NCBI GenBank assembly: GCA_963740675.1
Contig: CAVUFS010000001.1
Coordinates: 682,001-746,000, forward strand
Source: CAIKMD01 sp963740675
GTDB lineage: Bacteria; Pseudomonadota; Alphaproteobacteria; ATCC43930; CGMCC-115725
Length of the DNA: 64,000 bases
Direction: 5' to 3'
Shown one piece after another: positions 1-9,321 of the stretch. The notes under the pieces were generated by a model. That model searched no databases. It saw only the letters and a program-made list of their open reading frames with translations, and was not told the origin of the DNA. The translations under genes and the position numbers were made by a program. Within the stretch, counting starts at the first letter, position 1; every line of letters starts with the position of its first letter.

Positions 1-1154
1 TACGCATCGTCACACGTGGGAGACCTTGACTCGGTCCTGGATCGGCGAAGGCGACCTATCCGGTCTATATGGCCATAATCACCGGTACCCTCGGACCGAA
101 GATGAGGCCCGAGGACGTCTATATCGGCAACCTGCTGGGTGCCATCGGCGCGCTCAATTCGGGCATCACGACGATGCTAGATTGGTCGCACATTATGAAC
201 ACGCCGGCGCATGCGGATGCTGCGGTTAAAGGACTCGCGGACAGCGGAATTCGTGCCGTATTTGCTTATGGCTATTCCTCGATACCCGGCTGGGACAAGC
301 AGCCCGGCGCTCTCGACGCACATGTTGCAGACGTGCGGCGTGTGCTGCATAGCAAGCCGATCACCGAAAATCCGCTGCTGTCGATGGCGGTCGCCGCACG
401 TAGTGCCGCCCCCGATATCATCGCCGATATTAAGATGGCGCGCAGTCTTGGCCTGCGCACCACCATCCATGTCACAAAAGCCGGCGCGGTGACAGCGATC
501 AACGATGCCGGGCTGTTGGGCCCCGACCTGACGTGCGTTCATACCATTGGCATTGAGGCGACCGACGACGAATACAAGTTGATGGCCGATCACGGCTGCA
601 CGATATCCTCCTCGTCGGCAACCGAAATGATGTCGGGACACGGTTTTCCCAGCGCGCAACGCTGGTTGAAATACGGGCTGCGTCCATCTTTCAGCGTGGA
701 CAACGAAACGCGTCTGCCATCCGATCTTTTCGCTCAGATGCGGGCGCTCGTTCTTTCCGACCATATGCTCGAAACGGAGCGCGTACGCAAAGAGGGCGGA
801 CGGCCGACGTTGATTCCGATCCGCGATATCCTGGAATTTGCGACGTATCAAGGCGCGCGGGCGACAGGCCTGGACGCTAAAACCGGAACCCTTACCGTGG
901 GCAAGCGCGCCGACATTACGGTGGTCGACCTCGACGACATCGCGCTGATCCCCGCCGATGACCCGGTCACCACCGTCGTGCTGCGTGCGCATGCCGGGAA
1001 TGTCAGCTGGGTTTTTGTCGACGGTGTAGCGCGGAAGCGCGCGGGCAAACTTGTAGACCTCGATACCAAGCGCGTCCGTCAGTTGGTCGCGGCGTCAAAT
1101 GCCTATCTTCTCGGCCTGATGAAGAGCGCGAATAAAGACATCGGCCGCGGGTAG
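1..1154 (+). CDS. Amidohydrolase (cytosine deaminase/TRZ-ATZ type), 5' partial, frameshifted
   Basis: Metal-dependent hydrolase of the amidohydrolase superfamily; members hydrolyse or deaminate N-heterocycles and related compounds. The window opens inside the gene: codons from base 2 read THRHTWET, matching the N-terminal HxH metal motif. The frame changes by one extra base near 40-52, after which reading continues from ATYPVYMAII to the stop at 1154. Conserved blocks follow: RPEDVYIGNLLGA, GITTMLDWSH, TTIHVTKAG, SSATEMMSGHGFP, SVDN, and a C-terminal TGTLTVGKRADITVVD composite-domain strand. Roughly 60-80 N-terminal residues lie outside the window. The shift is probably a sequence error because both sides are conserved. 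The substrate is unknown. Confidence 0.75.
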
Positions 1155-1331
1155 CGTACGAATAGAATCCCCAGTACCGAAAAGAGAGATCGGGCTGTCG
1201 GTCAATTCGTGGACTGACAATGTTGTCAAACAACAGATGCCGCTCATAAAACGCATCACTGTTGCTGGAGAACTTGATCGGGCCGCTGCTATGTTACTTC
1301 AGAACTCTTGCCGACGTCGCTGCAAGGCTCT

Positions 1332-1961
1332 TCATGGACGACCTTGCTCATCGGGATCTCCTTCGATCCCGCCTACACGATCTGACCACTGCTCGAGCTC
1401 CAGGGGCCCATTCCAAATCCGGATGGCCGGTATTGCGTGGTAGTGGCCAAGCACGCACAGGGTGCCGGTGCCGAGCAAAAAATGCTGACCGGCGCCCACC
1501 GGCAGGCCGAGCCAGCGCGCTCCGAGGACGCGCAGAACGTGTCCATGTGCAAACAGTGCAACGTTACCAGCGACTCCGCGCACTCGCGCGATGACTCGAT
1601 CGACGCGCGCGCCAACCTGTTCCGGCGTCTCCCCGCCCGGGCATCCATCCCGAAAAACCAGCCAATCGGGCCTCCGCTCACGGATCTGCGTCGGGCTCAA
1701 TCCCTCGTAGTCGCCGTAGTTCCATTCGAGCAAATCAGGCTCGATCACGGCCGCAGCGCCAAGCCCTGTCAATTCGCAAGTCGCTCGCGCTCGCTGTAGC
1801 GGGCTGACGAGAACGAGCGCAAATGTTTCTCTCGCGAGAACAGGTCGGAGGCGCTCAGCGACCCGGCGTCCGTTGTCGGTCAACGGAATATCGGTCGTGC
1901 CCGTATGCTGGCCGCTAAGGCTCCACGCCGTCTCACCATGCCTGATCGCGAAGACATCCAT
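1332..1961 (-). CDS. Histidine phosphatase family protein (phosphoglycerate mutase-like)
   Basis: 209-residue cytoplasmic phosphatase or mutase of the histidine phosphatase superfamily. The catalytic RHGE signature is at residues 7-10 (MDVFAIRHGETAWS). PLTDNGRRVAERL, SPLQRARATCELTG, a LLEWNYGDYEGLS block and the second catalytic histidine in LFAHGHVLRVLG follow in the family order. The ATG at 1961 has AAAGGAG upstream, about 11 bases away. The gene stands alone between an amidohydrolase and the sugar-phosphate module. It could be a phosphoglycerate mutase serving the adjacent aldolase/phosphofructokinase genes, or a sugar-phosphate or nucleotide phosphatase; the sequence does not decide between these. 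Confidence 0.85.
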   Translation of the reverse strand: MDVFAIRHGETAWSLSGQHTGTTDIPLTDNGRRVAERLRPVLARETFALVLVSPLQRARATCELTGLGAAAVIEPDLLEWNYGDYEGLSPTQIRERRPDWLVFRDGCPGGETPEQVGARVDRVIARVRGVAGNVALFAHGHVLRVLGARWLGLPVGAGQHFLLGTGTLCVLGHYHAIPAIRIWNGPLELEQWSDRVGGIEGDPDEQGRP

Positions 1962-2465
1962 CTGGCACGCGCTCCTTTAGCCAAAAGATTATTACACTCG
2001 TGCAAACTCGCTTCCGGGGTGCCCCGTCAACGTGATTTTTGCCGAGCAGGAGCGCGCCCTCGCTCGCTTTCGGGGAAGTTGCAGGCCTTCCCGAAGTTGC
2101 GACAGACCAGGCTTGTCTCGGCGTACTTGAACCACACCAATTCCGCTCGACGCCCGAACGACCTTTTGCAGAGAAGTTATGACTGTCGATACGGCTGTTC
2201 TATCGGGTTGGTCCCCTAGTGGCCTGAGCGAAAATGCTTAGTTAGGCGGGCGATCCATGCGTCGGCGACTGCGCAGTGCCGGATCGGGGCCTGCCGGATT
2301 GCCCATGTGGCGAAAGGATAATGGGCTTATCGATTGCCAATACAGGGGTTACCCGATTGTCGCCGGTGGTTACGTAAGGGCAATCTTCGTAACGAGGCTC
2401 CGCAAGCGCAAAAGACCGGGGTCCGATCGTGCTGCGGGAAAGATGCCTGGGGAAGGAAGCGCAAC
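1962..2465. other. Intergenic region upstream of the aldolase gene
   Basis: About 500 bases between divergent genes with no convincing coding sequence: short open frames in it resemble no family I recognise. It should contain the promoters of the histidine phosphatase and of the aldolase-phosphoketolase pair. I see no strong hairpin or tandem repeat. Confidence 0.5.
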
Positions 2466-3533
2466 ATGACGCAAGACCTGCAAAGTGTCGCGGCGGCGCT
2501 GGTCGCTGACGGGAAGGGCATTCTTGCGGCAGACGAGACCGTCCCGACTTTGACCAAGCGCTTTGACACCCTCGCGATCGTGTCCACCGAACAGAGCCGG
2601 CGCTCTTACCGGGAGATGCTCTTCACACCAGCGGATATTGGCGAGTTTATCAGCGGGGCCATCCTTCATGATGAGACTTTTCACCAGGAAAGCGCCAATG
2701 GCGTTCGCCTGACCGAGATCCTCGCGAGCCAAGGAATTCTTCCGGGCATCAAGGTTGATACCGGCGCAAAGCCCCTCGCGGGGTTTTCCGGCGAGACCGT
2801 GACGGAGGGGCTCGATGGACTTCGCGATCGCCTTTCGGCCTATCGCGAGAGGGGGGCTCGCTTCGCGAAATGGCGAGCCGTCATTCGCATCGGCGATACA
2901 CGTCCGAGCGCGGCGTGCATAGGCGCAAATGCTCACGCGCTCGCGCGGTATGCGGCGCTGTGCCAGGAACAGCGCCTCGTTCCGATCGTCGAGCCTGAAG
3001 TGCTTATGGACGGTTCGCACGATATCGAGAAATGCGAAGAGGTAACCAGCACCGTACTCCATGCCGTGTTTAACACCCTCTTCGAACAGGACGTCGTGCT
3101 CGAAGCCATGCTGCTGAAGCCCAACATGGTCATCGCCGGCAAGCAATGTGCTCACCCAGCGTCTACCCAGGACGTCGCTGTAGCCACGCTCCGTTGCTTG
3201 CGGCGAAATGTGCCCGTTGCTGTGCCTGGCATTGTGTTTTTGTCGGGGGGACAAGGGGATCGGGTGGCAACCGCTCACTTGAATGCGATCAACCGGCTTC
3301 CTGGCCCCAAGCCGTGGAAGATCAGTTTCTCTTACGGACGCGCACTCCAGGATCCCGCACTGGAGGCTTGGCACGGTCGGGATGAGAACATCAAGGCTGG
3401 CCAAGAGGCACTTTGTCACCGTGCACGCTGCAACAGTGCGGCTAGCCTCGGAAAATATTCAGACGAGATCGAAGGGAAATCGGCTTTGGCTGAAACAAGC
3501 CCCGTTCATCGAAGCGAGTGGCACGACGACTGA
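2466..3533 (+). CDS. Class I fructose-bisphosphate aldolase
   Basis: 355-residue Schiff-base aldolase that cleaves fructose 1,6-bisphosphate to dihydroxyacetone phosphate and glyceraldehyde 3-phosphate. The start ATG at 2466 is preceded by GGAAGGA; frames upstream of it are not conserved. Family blocks: GKGILAADET (17-26), FISGAILHDETF (61-72), GIKVDTGAKPL (94-104), ARFAKWRAVI with an active-site lysine near 135, IVEPEVLMDGSHDIEKC (174-190), and MLLKPNMVIAGK with the expected Schiff-base lysine near 218. It lies 53 bases before the phosphoketolase on the same strand, so the two are probably cotranscribed. Length and motifs are complete. Confidence 0.95.
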   Translation: MTQDLQSVAAALVADGKGILAADETVPTLTKRFDTLAIVSTEQSRRSYREMLFTPADIGEFISGAILHDETFHQESANGVRLTEILASQGILPGIKVDTGAKPLAGFSGETVTEGLDGLRDRLSAYRERGARFAKWRAVIRIGDTRPSAACIGANAHALARYAALCQEQRLVPIVEPEVLMDGSHDIEKCEEVTSTVLHAVFNTLFEQDVVLEAMLLKPNMVIAGKQCAHPASTQDVAVATLRCLRRNVPVAVPGIVFLSGGQGDRVATAHLNAINRLPGPKPWKISFSYGRALQDPALEAWHGRDENIKAGQEALCHRARCNSAASLGKYSDEIEGKSALAETSPVHRSEWHDD

Positions 3534-3586
3534 CAGTTACGACGATCCTTCGATCGCGAGACACCGGCACCACAGAGGAGACAAAT

Positions 3587-5992
3587 ATGGCGAACGCCCT
3601 GTCAGAAAAAGAAAGTGCCCTTGTCGACGCCTACTGGCGCGCCGCCAACTACCTCTCGGTCGGTCAAATATATCTTTATGACAATCCGCTCCTGAAGAGC
3701 CCACTTACCAAGGATCATATCAAGCCACGGCTTCTCGGACATTGGGGAACCACGCCGGGGCTGAACTTCATCTACGTTCAGCTGAATCGGATCATTAAGA
3801 AGCACGATTTGAACATGATCTACATCACCGGCCCTGGCCATGGTGGGCCCGGCTTGGTCGCGAACGCTTATCTCGAGGGTACTTACACCGAGGTCTATCC
3901 CGACATTACGCGCGACGAGGAGGGAATGAAGCGCCTCTTCAAGCAGTTCTCATTCCCGGGCGGAATTCCAAGCCATGTAGCGCCAGAGACACCGGGCTCG
4001 ATTCACGAGGGTGGCGAACTCGGTTACGCGCTTTCGCACGCCTATGGAGCGGCCTTCGATAATCCCGACCTCATCGTCGCCTGCGTCATCGGCGATGGCG
4101 AAGCTGAAACCGGCCCGTTGGCGACAAGCTGGCATTCCAACAAATTCCTCAACCCGGCAACCGACGGGGTCGTTCTGCCGATCCTGCACCTTAACGGGTA
4201 CAAGATCGCCAATCCTTGCGTCCTTGCACGGATCAGTCATGAGGAGCTTGATCAGCTCCTTCGCGGCTATGGATACACGCCCTATTTCGTCGAAGGTCAC
4301 GAGCCCAAGAAGATGCATGAGCTCATGGCCAAGACTTTGGACACCATCGTCGGCGAGATTCGACGGATCAAGACCGAGGCGCGGCGCGACGCTTCAAATG
4401 AGCGCCCTCGTTGGCCGATGATCGTGCTCCGCACGCCCAAAGGCTGGACCTGTCCGAAGGAGATCGACGGCAAGCGCACGGAGGACTACTGGCGCTCCCA
4501 CCAGGTCCCGATGGGCGAGATGCACGAAAACCCTGCCCACGTGCACATCCTCGAAGAGTGGATGAAAAGCTATCGTCCCGCGGATCTTTTCGACGAAGGC
4601 GGCCGGCTTGTGCCCGAATTAGCCGAGCTCGCGCCTCGCGGAATCTCCCGGATGAGCGCTAATCCGCATACGAACGGCGGCATCTTACTGCGTGACCTGC
4701 GGCTTCCGAACTTCCGCGACTATGCGGTTAACGTACCGGCGCCTGGCGCCGTCACGGCGGAGTCCACCCGCGTGATGGGCGCGTTTCTCCGAGACGTGAT
4801 GAAGCTCAACATGGAAGCGCGAAATTTTCGGTTGTTCAGCCCGGACGAGAACAACTCGAACCGGTGGCAGGACGTACTCGAGGTCACCAATCGCGCGTGG
4901 GAGGCGGAGACTTTTGCGTGGGACGACCATCTTGCTGCCGACGGACGCGTGATGGAAATGCTCAGCGAGCACCAATGCCAGGGCTGGCTCGAGGGGTATC
5001 TCCTGACGGGTCGGCACGGCTTCTTCTCATGCTACGAGGCGTTCATCCACATCGTCAACTCGATGTTCAACCAGCACGCAAAATGGCTCAAGGTGTGCAA
5101 TCACATCCCCTGGCGGCGATCGATCGCTTCGCTGAATTACCTTCTGTCGAGCCACGTGTGGCGGCAGGATCACAATGGCTTCAGTCATCAGGATCCTGGG
5201 TTCATCGATCATGTTATCAATAAGAAGGCAGAGGTTGTCCGCGTGTACCTGCCGCCCGACGCCAACTGCCTGCTCTCGGTGACCGATCACTGCCTGCGGA
5301 GCCGGAACTACGTCAACGTCGTCGTTGCCGGCAAGCAGCCAGCCCCTCAATGGTTGACGATGGATCAGGCCATCAAGCACTGCGCCGCCGGCATCGGCAT
5401 ATGGGAGTGGGCCAGCAACGACCGCGGAAGCGACCCTGACGTCGTGATGGCGTGCTGCGGAGACGTTCCCACCCTAGAAACAATCGCCGCTGTCGATCTG
5501 CTTCGCAGATATGCCCCCGAACTGAAGATCAGGGTCATCAATGTCGTGGATATCATGACACTCCAGGATCCGAGCGAGCATCCGCACGGTTTGTCGGATC
5601 AAGACTTCGATGCCCTATTCACGACGAACAAGCCGATCATCTTCGCATTCCACGGCTATCGCTGGCTGATTCATCGGCTGACCTATCGCAGGACTGGTCA
5701 CCTGAATCTCCATGTGCACGGCTACAAGGAAGAAGGTACCACCAGCACGCCGTTCGACATGTGCGTGATGAATGACCTCGACCGCTTCCACTTGGTGAGC
5801 GACGTGATCGACCGCCTGCCAAATCTGGGCGCGCGAGCCGCCTACGCCAAGCAGGCGATCCGTGAGAAGCTTATCGAGCACAAGGAATATATCGGGCAGC
5901 ATGGCGAAGACATGCCCGAGATCACCGGCTGGATGTGGGGGCAGGCATCCGCGTCCGCGAATGTTCGCTCGACAGAATCTGATAACGTCTGA
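3587..5992 (+). CDS. xfp: D-xylulose 5-phosphate/D-fructose 6-phosphate phosphoketolase
   Basis: 801-residue thiamine diphosphate enzyme that splits xylulose 5-phosphate (and often fructose 6-phosphate) with phosphate into acetyl phosphate plus an aldose phosphate. The ATG at 3587 has GAGGAG (3575-3580) six bases upstream. Signatures: TGPGHGG (81-87), HEGGELGYALSHAYGA (140-155), the ThDP-binding GDGEAETG (169-176) followed by SWHSNKF, and the C-terminal block beginning near HGYRWLIHRLTYRR. Length matches the family. It stops 7 bases before the end of the convergent phosphofructokinase gene. With its neighbours it would form a carbon-sparing route from hexose to acetyl phosphate. No acetate kinase or phosphotransacetylase is in the window. 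Confidence 0.96.
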   Translation: MANALSEKESALVDAYWRAANYLSVGQIYLYDNPLLKSPLTKDHIKPRLLGHWGTTPGLNFIYVQLNRIIKKHDLNMIYITGPGHGGPGLVANAYLEGTYTEVYPDITRDEEGMKRLFKQFSFPGGIPSHVAPETPGSIHEGGELGYALSHAYGAAFDNPDLIVACVIGDGEAETGPLATSWHSNKFLNPATDGVVLPILHLNGYKIANPCVLARISHEELDQLLRGYGYTPYFVEGHEPKKMHELMAKTLDTIVGEIRRIKTEARRDASNERPRWPMIVLRTPKGWTCPKEIDGKRTEDYWRSHQVPMGEMHENPAHVHILEEWMKSYRPADLFDEGGRLVPELAELAPRGISRMSANPHTNGGILLRDLRLPNFRDYAVNVPAPGAVTAESTRVMGAFLRDVMKLNMEARNFRLFSPDENNSNRWQDVLEVTNRAWEAETFAWDDHLAADGRVMEMLSEHQCQGWLEGYLLTGRHGFFSCYEAFIHIVNSMFNQHAKWLKVCNHIPWRRSIASLNYLLSSHVWRQDHNGFSHQDPGFIDHVINKKAEVVRVYLPPDANCLLSVTDHCLRSRNYVNVVVAGKQPAPQWLTMDQAIKHCAAGIGIWEWASNDRGSDPDVVMACCGDVPTLETIAAVDLLRRYAPELKIRVINVVDIMTLQDPSEHPHGLSDQDFDALFTTNKPIIFAFHGYRWLIHRLTYRRTGHLNLHVHGYKEEGTTSTPFDMCVMNDLDRFHLVSDVIDRLPNLGARAAYAKQAIREKLIEHKEYIGQHGEDMPEITGWMWGQASASANVRSTESDNV

Positions 5993-5999
5993 ACCTCGA

Positions 6000-7259
6000 C
6001 TAAATAGCGAATTCCGTTATCACCATTTTCGGCGCTGATTCGTTCCGCAGCTTCACGTAGTCGGGTAGGCCATCCTTGAATGGCGGATAGCTTTCGCCAA
6101 CAATAAGGGGTGCCAAGTAGCGGCGGGCTTGTTCGGTGATGCCAAAGCCGTCTGCGCTGATGAAGTCGCGCGGCAACAGTTTTTCCTTATTTGCGACGTC
6201 TGAAAGCGGCGCCTCAATGATGTCCCAGCGATAAGGCGCATCACTAAGCCGGCGGATCGCGGGCATCACCGCGTTCTTTCCGGCCAACGCGAACTCCACC
6301 GCCGCGCAACCGACCGCGTAGGCCTGCGCGACGTCGGTCTCGGACGCGATATGGCGTGCCGATCGCTGCAAGTAATCGGGAACCGCCCAATGGCACCTGC
6401 AGCCGAGCCGCGTTCCTATCAAGTTGGCGATGCGTGGCGCAACGCCGCCGAGCTGAGCATGACCGAAAGCATCCTTCAGACCTGATGCGAGGAACTCGCC
6501 GTCTGGTCCCTTCACTCCTTCAGATACGGCGATAACGCAATGACCATGTCGGTCCAGTGTTTCCTCGACCTTGGCTAGGAATCGTCGTTCGTCGAATTCG
6601 ATTTCGGGTAGCAGCAAGATATGGGGAGCGTCGCCTTCGCGTTCGGCGGCGAGCGCGCACGCGGCGGTCGTCCAGCCGGCGTGTCGACCCATCATTTCCA
6701 AAACGAACACTTTGGTCGAGGTCGCGCTCATCGCCGCCAGATCGAATGCGGCCTCGCGAATGGAAGTCGCAGCATATTTCGCCGCTGAACCGAAACCCGG
6801 TGAGCAATCGGTAATCGGCAGGTCATTATCCACGGTCTTGGGGATTCCGACGCATACGAGTGGAAAAGCCAATCCAGCGCCTATCTGGCTGACCTTGAGC
6901 GCCGTGTCTTGCGAGTCTCCTCCGCCGTTATAGAAAAAGAACCCGATGTCATGCGCACGAAAAACTTCGATCAGGCGTTCGAACTGTGCGCGGTGCTCTC
7001 CAACTGATTTGAGCTTGTAGCGACAGGACCCAAACGCGGCCCCTGGGGTGTATTTGAGTGCGGCGATGGCGCCTTCAGACTCCACGCTCGTATCGATCAG
7101 ATCCTCGGTAAGGGCGCCGACAATGCCGTTACGCCCAGCGTAGAGCTTGCCGATATGCTCCGGATGTTTGCGCGCGGTCTGCAAGACGCCGCAGGCCGAA
7201 GCGTTGATCACCGCAGTAACGCCGCCGGATTGGGCGTAGAACGCATTTTTCGGAGCCAT
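6000..7259 (-). CDS. 6-phosphofructokinase, PPi-dependent type
   Basis: 419 residues from the ATG at 7259, which follows GGAGGG by five bases; a longer upstream reading lacks conservation. The enzyme phosphorylates fructose 6-phosphate at C1. NGGGDSQDTA (111-120) carries Asp where ATP-dependent enzymes have Gly (E. coli position 104), and PKTVDND (140-146) carries the Lys that replaces Gly124. Both are known hallmarks of PPi-dependent enzymes, so PPi use is predicted. MMGRHAGW (189-196) completes the active site. The first Asp of the usual GGDD is Gly here, a variant worth noting. It is transcribed with the glucokinase gene (47-base gap) and converges on the phosphoketolase gene. Confidence 0.92.
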   Translation of the reverse strand: MAPKNAFYAQSGGVTAVINASACGVLQTARKHPEHIGKLYAGRNGIVGALTEDLIDTSVESEGAIAALKYTPGAAFGSCRYKLKSVGEHRAQFERLIEVFRAHDIGFFFYNGGGDSQDTALKVSQIGAGLAFPLVCVGIPKTVDNDLPITDCSPGFGSAAKYAATSIREAAFDLAAMSATSTKVFVLEMMGRHAGWTTAACALAAEREGDAPHILLLPEIEFDERRFLAKVEETLDRHGHCVIAVSEGVKGPDGEFLASGLKDAFGHAQLGGVAPRIANLIGTRLGCRCHWAVPDYLQRSARHIASETDVAQAYAVGCAAVEFALAGKNAVMPAIRRLSDAPYRWDIIEAPLSDVANKEKLLPRDFISADGFGITEQARRYLAPLIVGESYPPFKDGLPDYVKLRNESAPKMVITEFAI

Positions 7260-7305
7260 GACAACCCTCCAAATGCTCACATCCACCTCTCAGCGCATGT
7301 TTCAA

Positions 7306-8328
7306 TCAATCTAATGGGGCCTCAATCGATGATGTGTTCCGCAGCAACGCTGAGAGGCCGAGGAACGCCGGGAAAGAATGGCGGATGATGAAACTGGGAA
7401 CGTCTGCGAGATAAGGGAATAATCGCCCTTTTTGCTCGAAGCGCTCGCGGAAACGTTCCGCGGGGAATGCAGGGCCGAGGCGGGGCACAATGCCGCCGGC
7501 AATGTAAATTCCGCCTTTCGCGCCGAGAGTGAGGGCGAGGTCACTCGCCACGGTGCCTAGCATGTCAGCAAACATCTCCAGCGCTTCGCGGCAATACGGG
7601 TCGCTACCGTTGAGGGCTGCTTCCGTGACTTGGCGAGGAAGATATGGCTTTGGCGTTGCACCGTCGATCTCGGAAAGCACGCTATAGAGGTTGACGAGAC
7701 CGGGACCGGAAAGCGCCCGTTCGGCCGAGGCGTGGCCGAACCGCCGCCGCATGACCTCGACCACCTGGGTCTCTCGTGCAGTTGCCGCGGCAAGTGAAAC
7801 ATGGCCGCCTTCACCGGGGAGCGCGACCCAGCGCCCGTCGATCGGGAGGACGGCACTTACGCCCAGACCTGTGCCTGGCCCAAGCACGCCTACCATTGCC
7901 TTTGGAACATAGACGCTTGCTGTCGCTCCACCGCCGATCCATTGCAGATCACTCGTCGCCAAATGGGGCGCGGCCGCGGCGACCGCCGCGAAGTCATTGA
8001 TGATGAGCAGGTGATCAAGCTTGAGTCGCGACTTCAACACCGCTTGCGAGAACGACCACGGGTGGTTGATAAAGGCAATGCGGTCGCCGACAATCGGACC
8101 GGCTATGGCGATTGCTGCTGCTTTAGGTCGCGGCGCCGCGTTGGACCCCTGACTGGCGTCTTCAAGGTAGGCCTCAACAGCCTCAGCGAGGCCCGCATGG
8201 TCGCGGCAGGCGTATATTCGGATCGCGTCAATTTTCCCGGTCGCGCCCAGCAAAGCGAACCGTGCATTGGTCGCGCCGATATCGCCGACCAGCGAAAGAG
8301 TCGCGATGGTCTCAGCCTTTAGAGCCAA
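7306..8328 (-). CDS. glk: Glucokinase
   Basis: 340-residue ROK-unrelated (bacterial Glk family) glucose kinase converting glucose to glucose 6-phosphate with ATP. The start is probably the TTG at 8328, preceded at six bases by GGGAGG; a TTG at 8349 would give a slightly longer protein but has no comparable ribosome site. Motifs: phosphate-binding DIGATNARFAL (16-26), NHPWSFS, catalytic NDFAA, GPGTGLGVS, PGEGGHVSL and IAGGIVPR. It is the upstream member of the glk-pfk pair. Together with aldolase and phosphoketolase it supplies the upper half of a glucose-to-acetyl-phosphate scheme; no phosphoglucose isomerase is present locally. Confidence 0.93.
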   Translation of the reverse strand: MALKAETIATLSLVGDIGATNARFALLGATGKIDAIRIYACRDHAGLAEAVEAYLEDASQGSNAAPRPKAAAIAIAGPIVGDRIAFINHPWSFSQAVLKSRLKLDHLLIINDFAAVAAAAPHLATSDLQWIGGGATASVYVPKAMVGVLGPGTGLGVSAVLPIDGRWVALPGEGGHVSLAAATARETQVVEVMRRRFGHASAERALSGPGLVNLYSVLSEIDGATPKPYLPRQVTEAALNGSDPYCREALEMFADMLGTVASDLALTLGAKGGIYIAGGIVPRLGPAFPAERFRERFEQKGRLFPYLADVPSFIIRHSFPAFLGLSALLRNTSSIEAPLD

Positions 8329-9028
8329 GGTTGCCCTCCCAAGCGTCAAGCCGCATGCGAGAAGACTCGATCCCCGAAGGAAATGAGGTCAATCAGGGAC
8401 GCCATGTAAATAAACGAATTAAAGGCTGTATCAGCAGCTCAACATGGCCATCAACGAAATCGATCCGCACGGGGCCGTCCAGTGCTTAAGCGCTGCAACT
8501 CCCCAATTCACCCCGTTTTCCACTGACTTATCCGCTCCCAACATAAGCCCCGCGATGACTAGGCGGCAGCTCTCAGGACTGCTGCCGTAACGGGAACCAG
8601 AAGGAGCCAACGCGGTTACTTCTACTGAGGCTTGTCGCTCCCATTGGGATGGTCGGCGATTGAGTCTCCTGAGGGCGCGCTGACTTAGGAAACGCCGGCG
8701 CGTCCTCTGTTGTCGATGCGATGTTGAGCATTAGAGAGAGACGTTGGCGCGCAAGTCGCGGCAGGCGAGCTAGTCGACGCTAGCACTTCGCACTCGCTGA
8801 GACCGGTCCCGGCCGTCTGCTGGAACATTTTTCCACCCTGCCGGTTCAACGGCTAGGGACAAGGTCGAACGCTGTTTTACGCGTTTCATGGACAGGATCG
8901 GCGACGCCATCTGCCGCATAGGTACGCTGGTCTCGATCGCGTGTCGGCGCAGACGTTCGTAAAGCCCCAAGCAAGTTAAGTGGGTTGCGAAAGAGAAGCC
9001 GAAGAAGGCGAAGCCAAAGGACAATCCG
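8329..9028. other. Intergenic region between glk and a small gene
   Basis: About 700 bases with frequent stops in all frames and no recognisable protein fragment. It contains the promoter region of the glk-pfk pair. A 123-residue reading on the minus strand (8770-9141) overlaps the better small gene at 9029 and is not supported. Confidence 0.45.
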
Positions 9029-9208
9029 ATGGGCGCTGAACTGTCACCGGAATACTGGTACGCAAAGGCGGAAGAAACGCGAACGATCGCCGACGGCATG
9101 CGCCACCAGCAGTCGAAGGAAGCGCTAATCAGGATCGCCAAAGACTATGAGCGGCTCGCTAAAATCGCCGAGCAAATGAAGGCGCAGCGACAGAAGATCA
9201 AGCTTTAG
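9029..9208 (+). CDS. Small charged protein of unknown function
   Basis: 59 residues, MGAELSPEYWYAKAEETRTI at the start, rich in Glu, Lys, Arg and Ala and predicted to be mostly helical. The pattern YW..KAEE.R..AD.M then a helical ..A..YERLAK.AEQM resembles short alphaproteobacterial proteins found next to stress genes; their function is unknown. The ATG follows AAAGGA by eight bases. It stands alone between intergenic DNA and the convergent phosphopantetheinyl transferase. Family recognition is by pattern only. Confidence 0.6.
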   Translation: MGAELSPEYWYAKAEETRTIADGMRHQQSKEALIRIAKDYERLAKIAEQMKAQRQKIKL

Positions 9209-9321
9209 CCCCCGCGCAACGGGCCAGCAGCTAACCGAGCCGTTACGGAAGACCGCGCTTCATTGATCGCGCTTCGGCTCTTTCTCGATAGTGTCAGCTT
9301 TTCTGTCCAATCTGCCGTGAC

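Noticed and set aside
2370..3419. 349-residue open frame opposite the aldolase gene
   Set aside because: The aldolase frame has complete catalytic motifs; the antisense frame has none.
8770..9141. 123-residue minus-strand frame
   Set aside because: Overlaps the better supported 59-residue gene at 9029, has no ribosome site and no family pattern.
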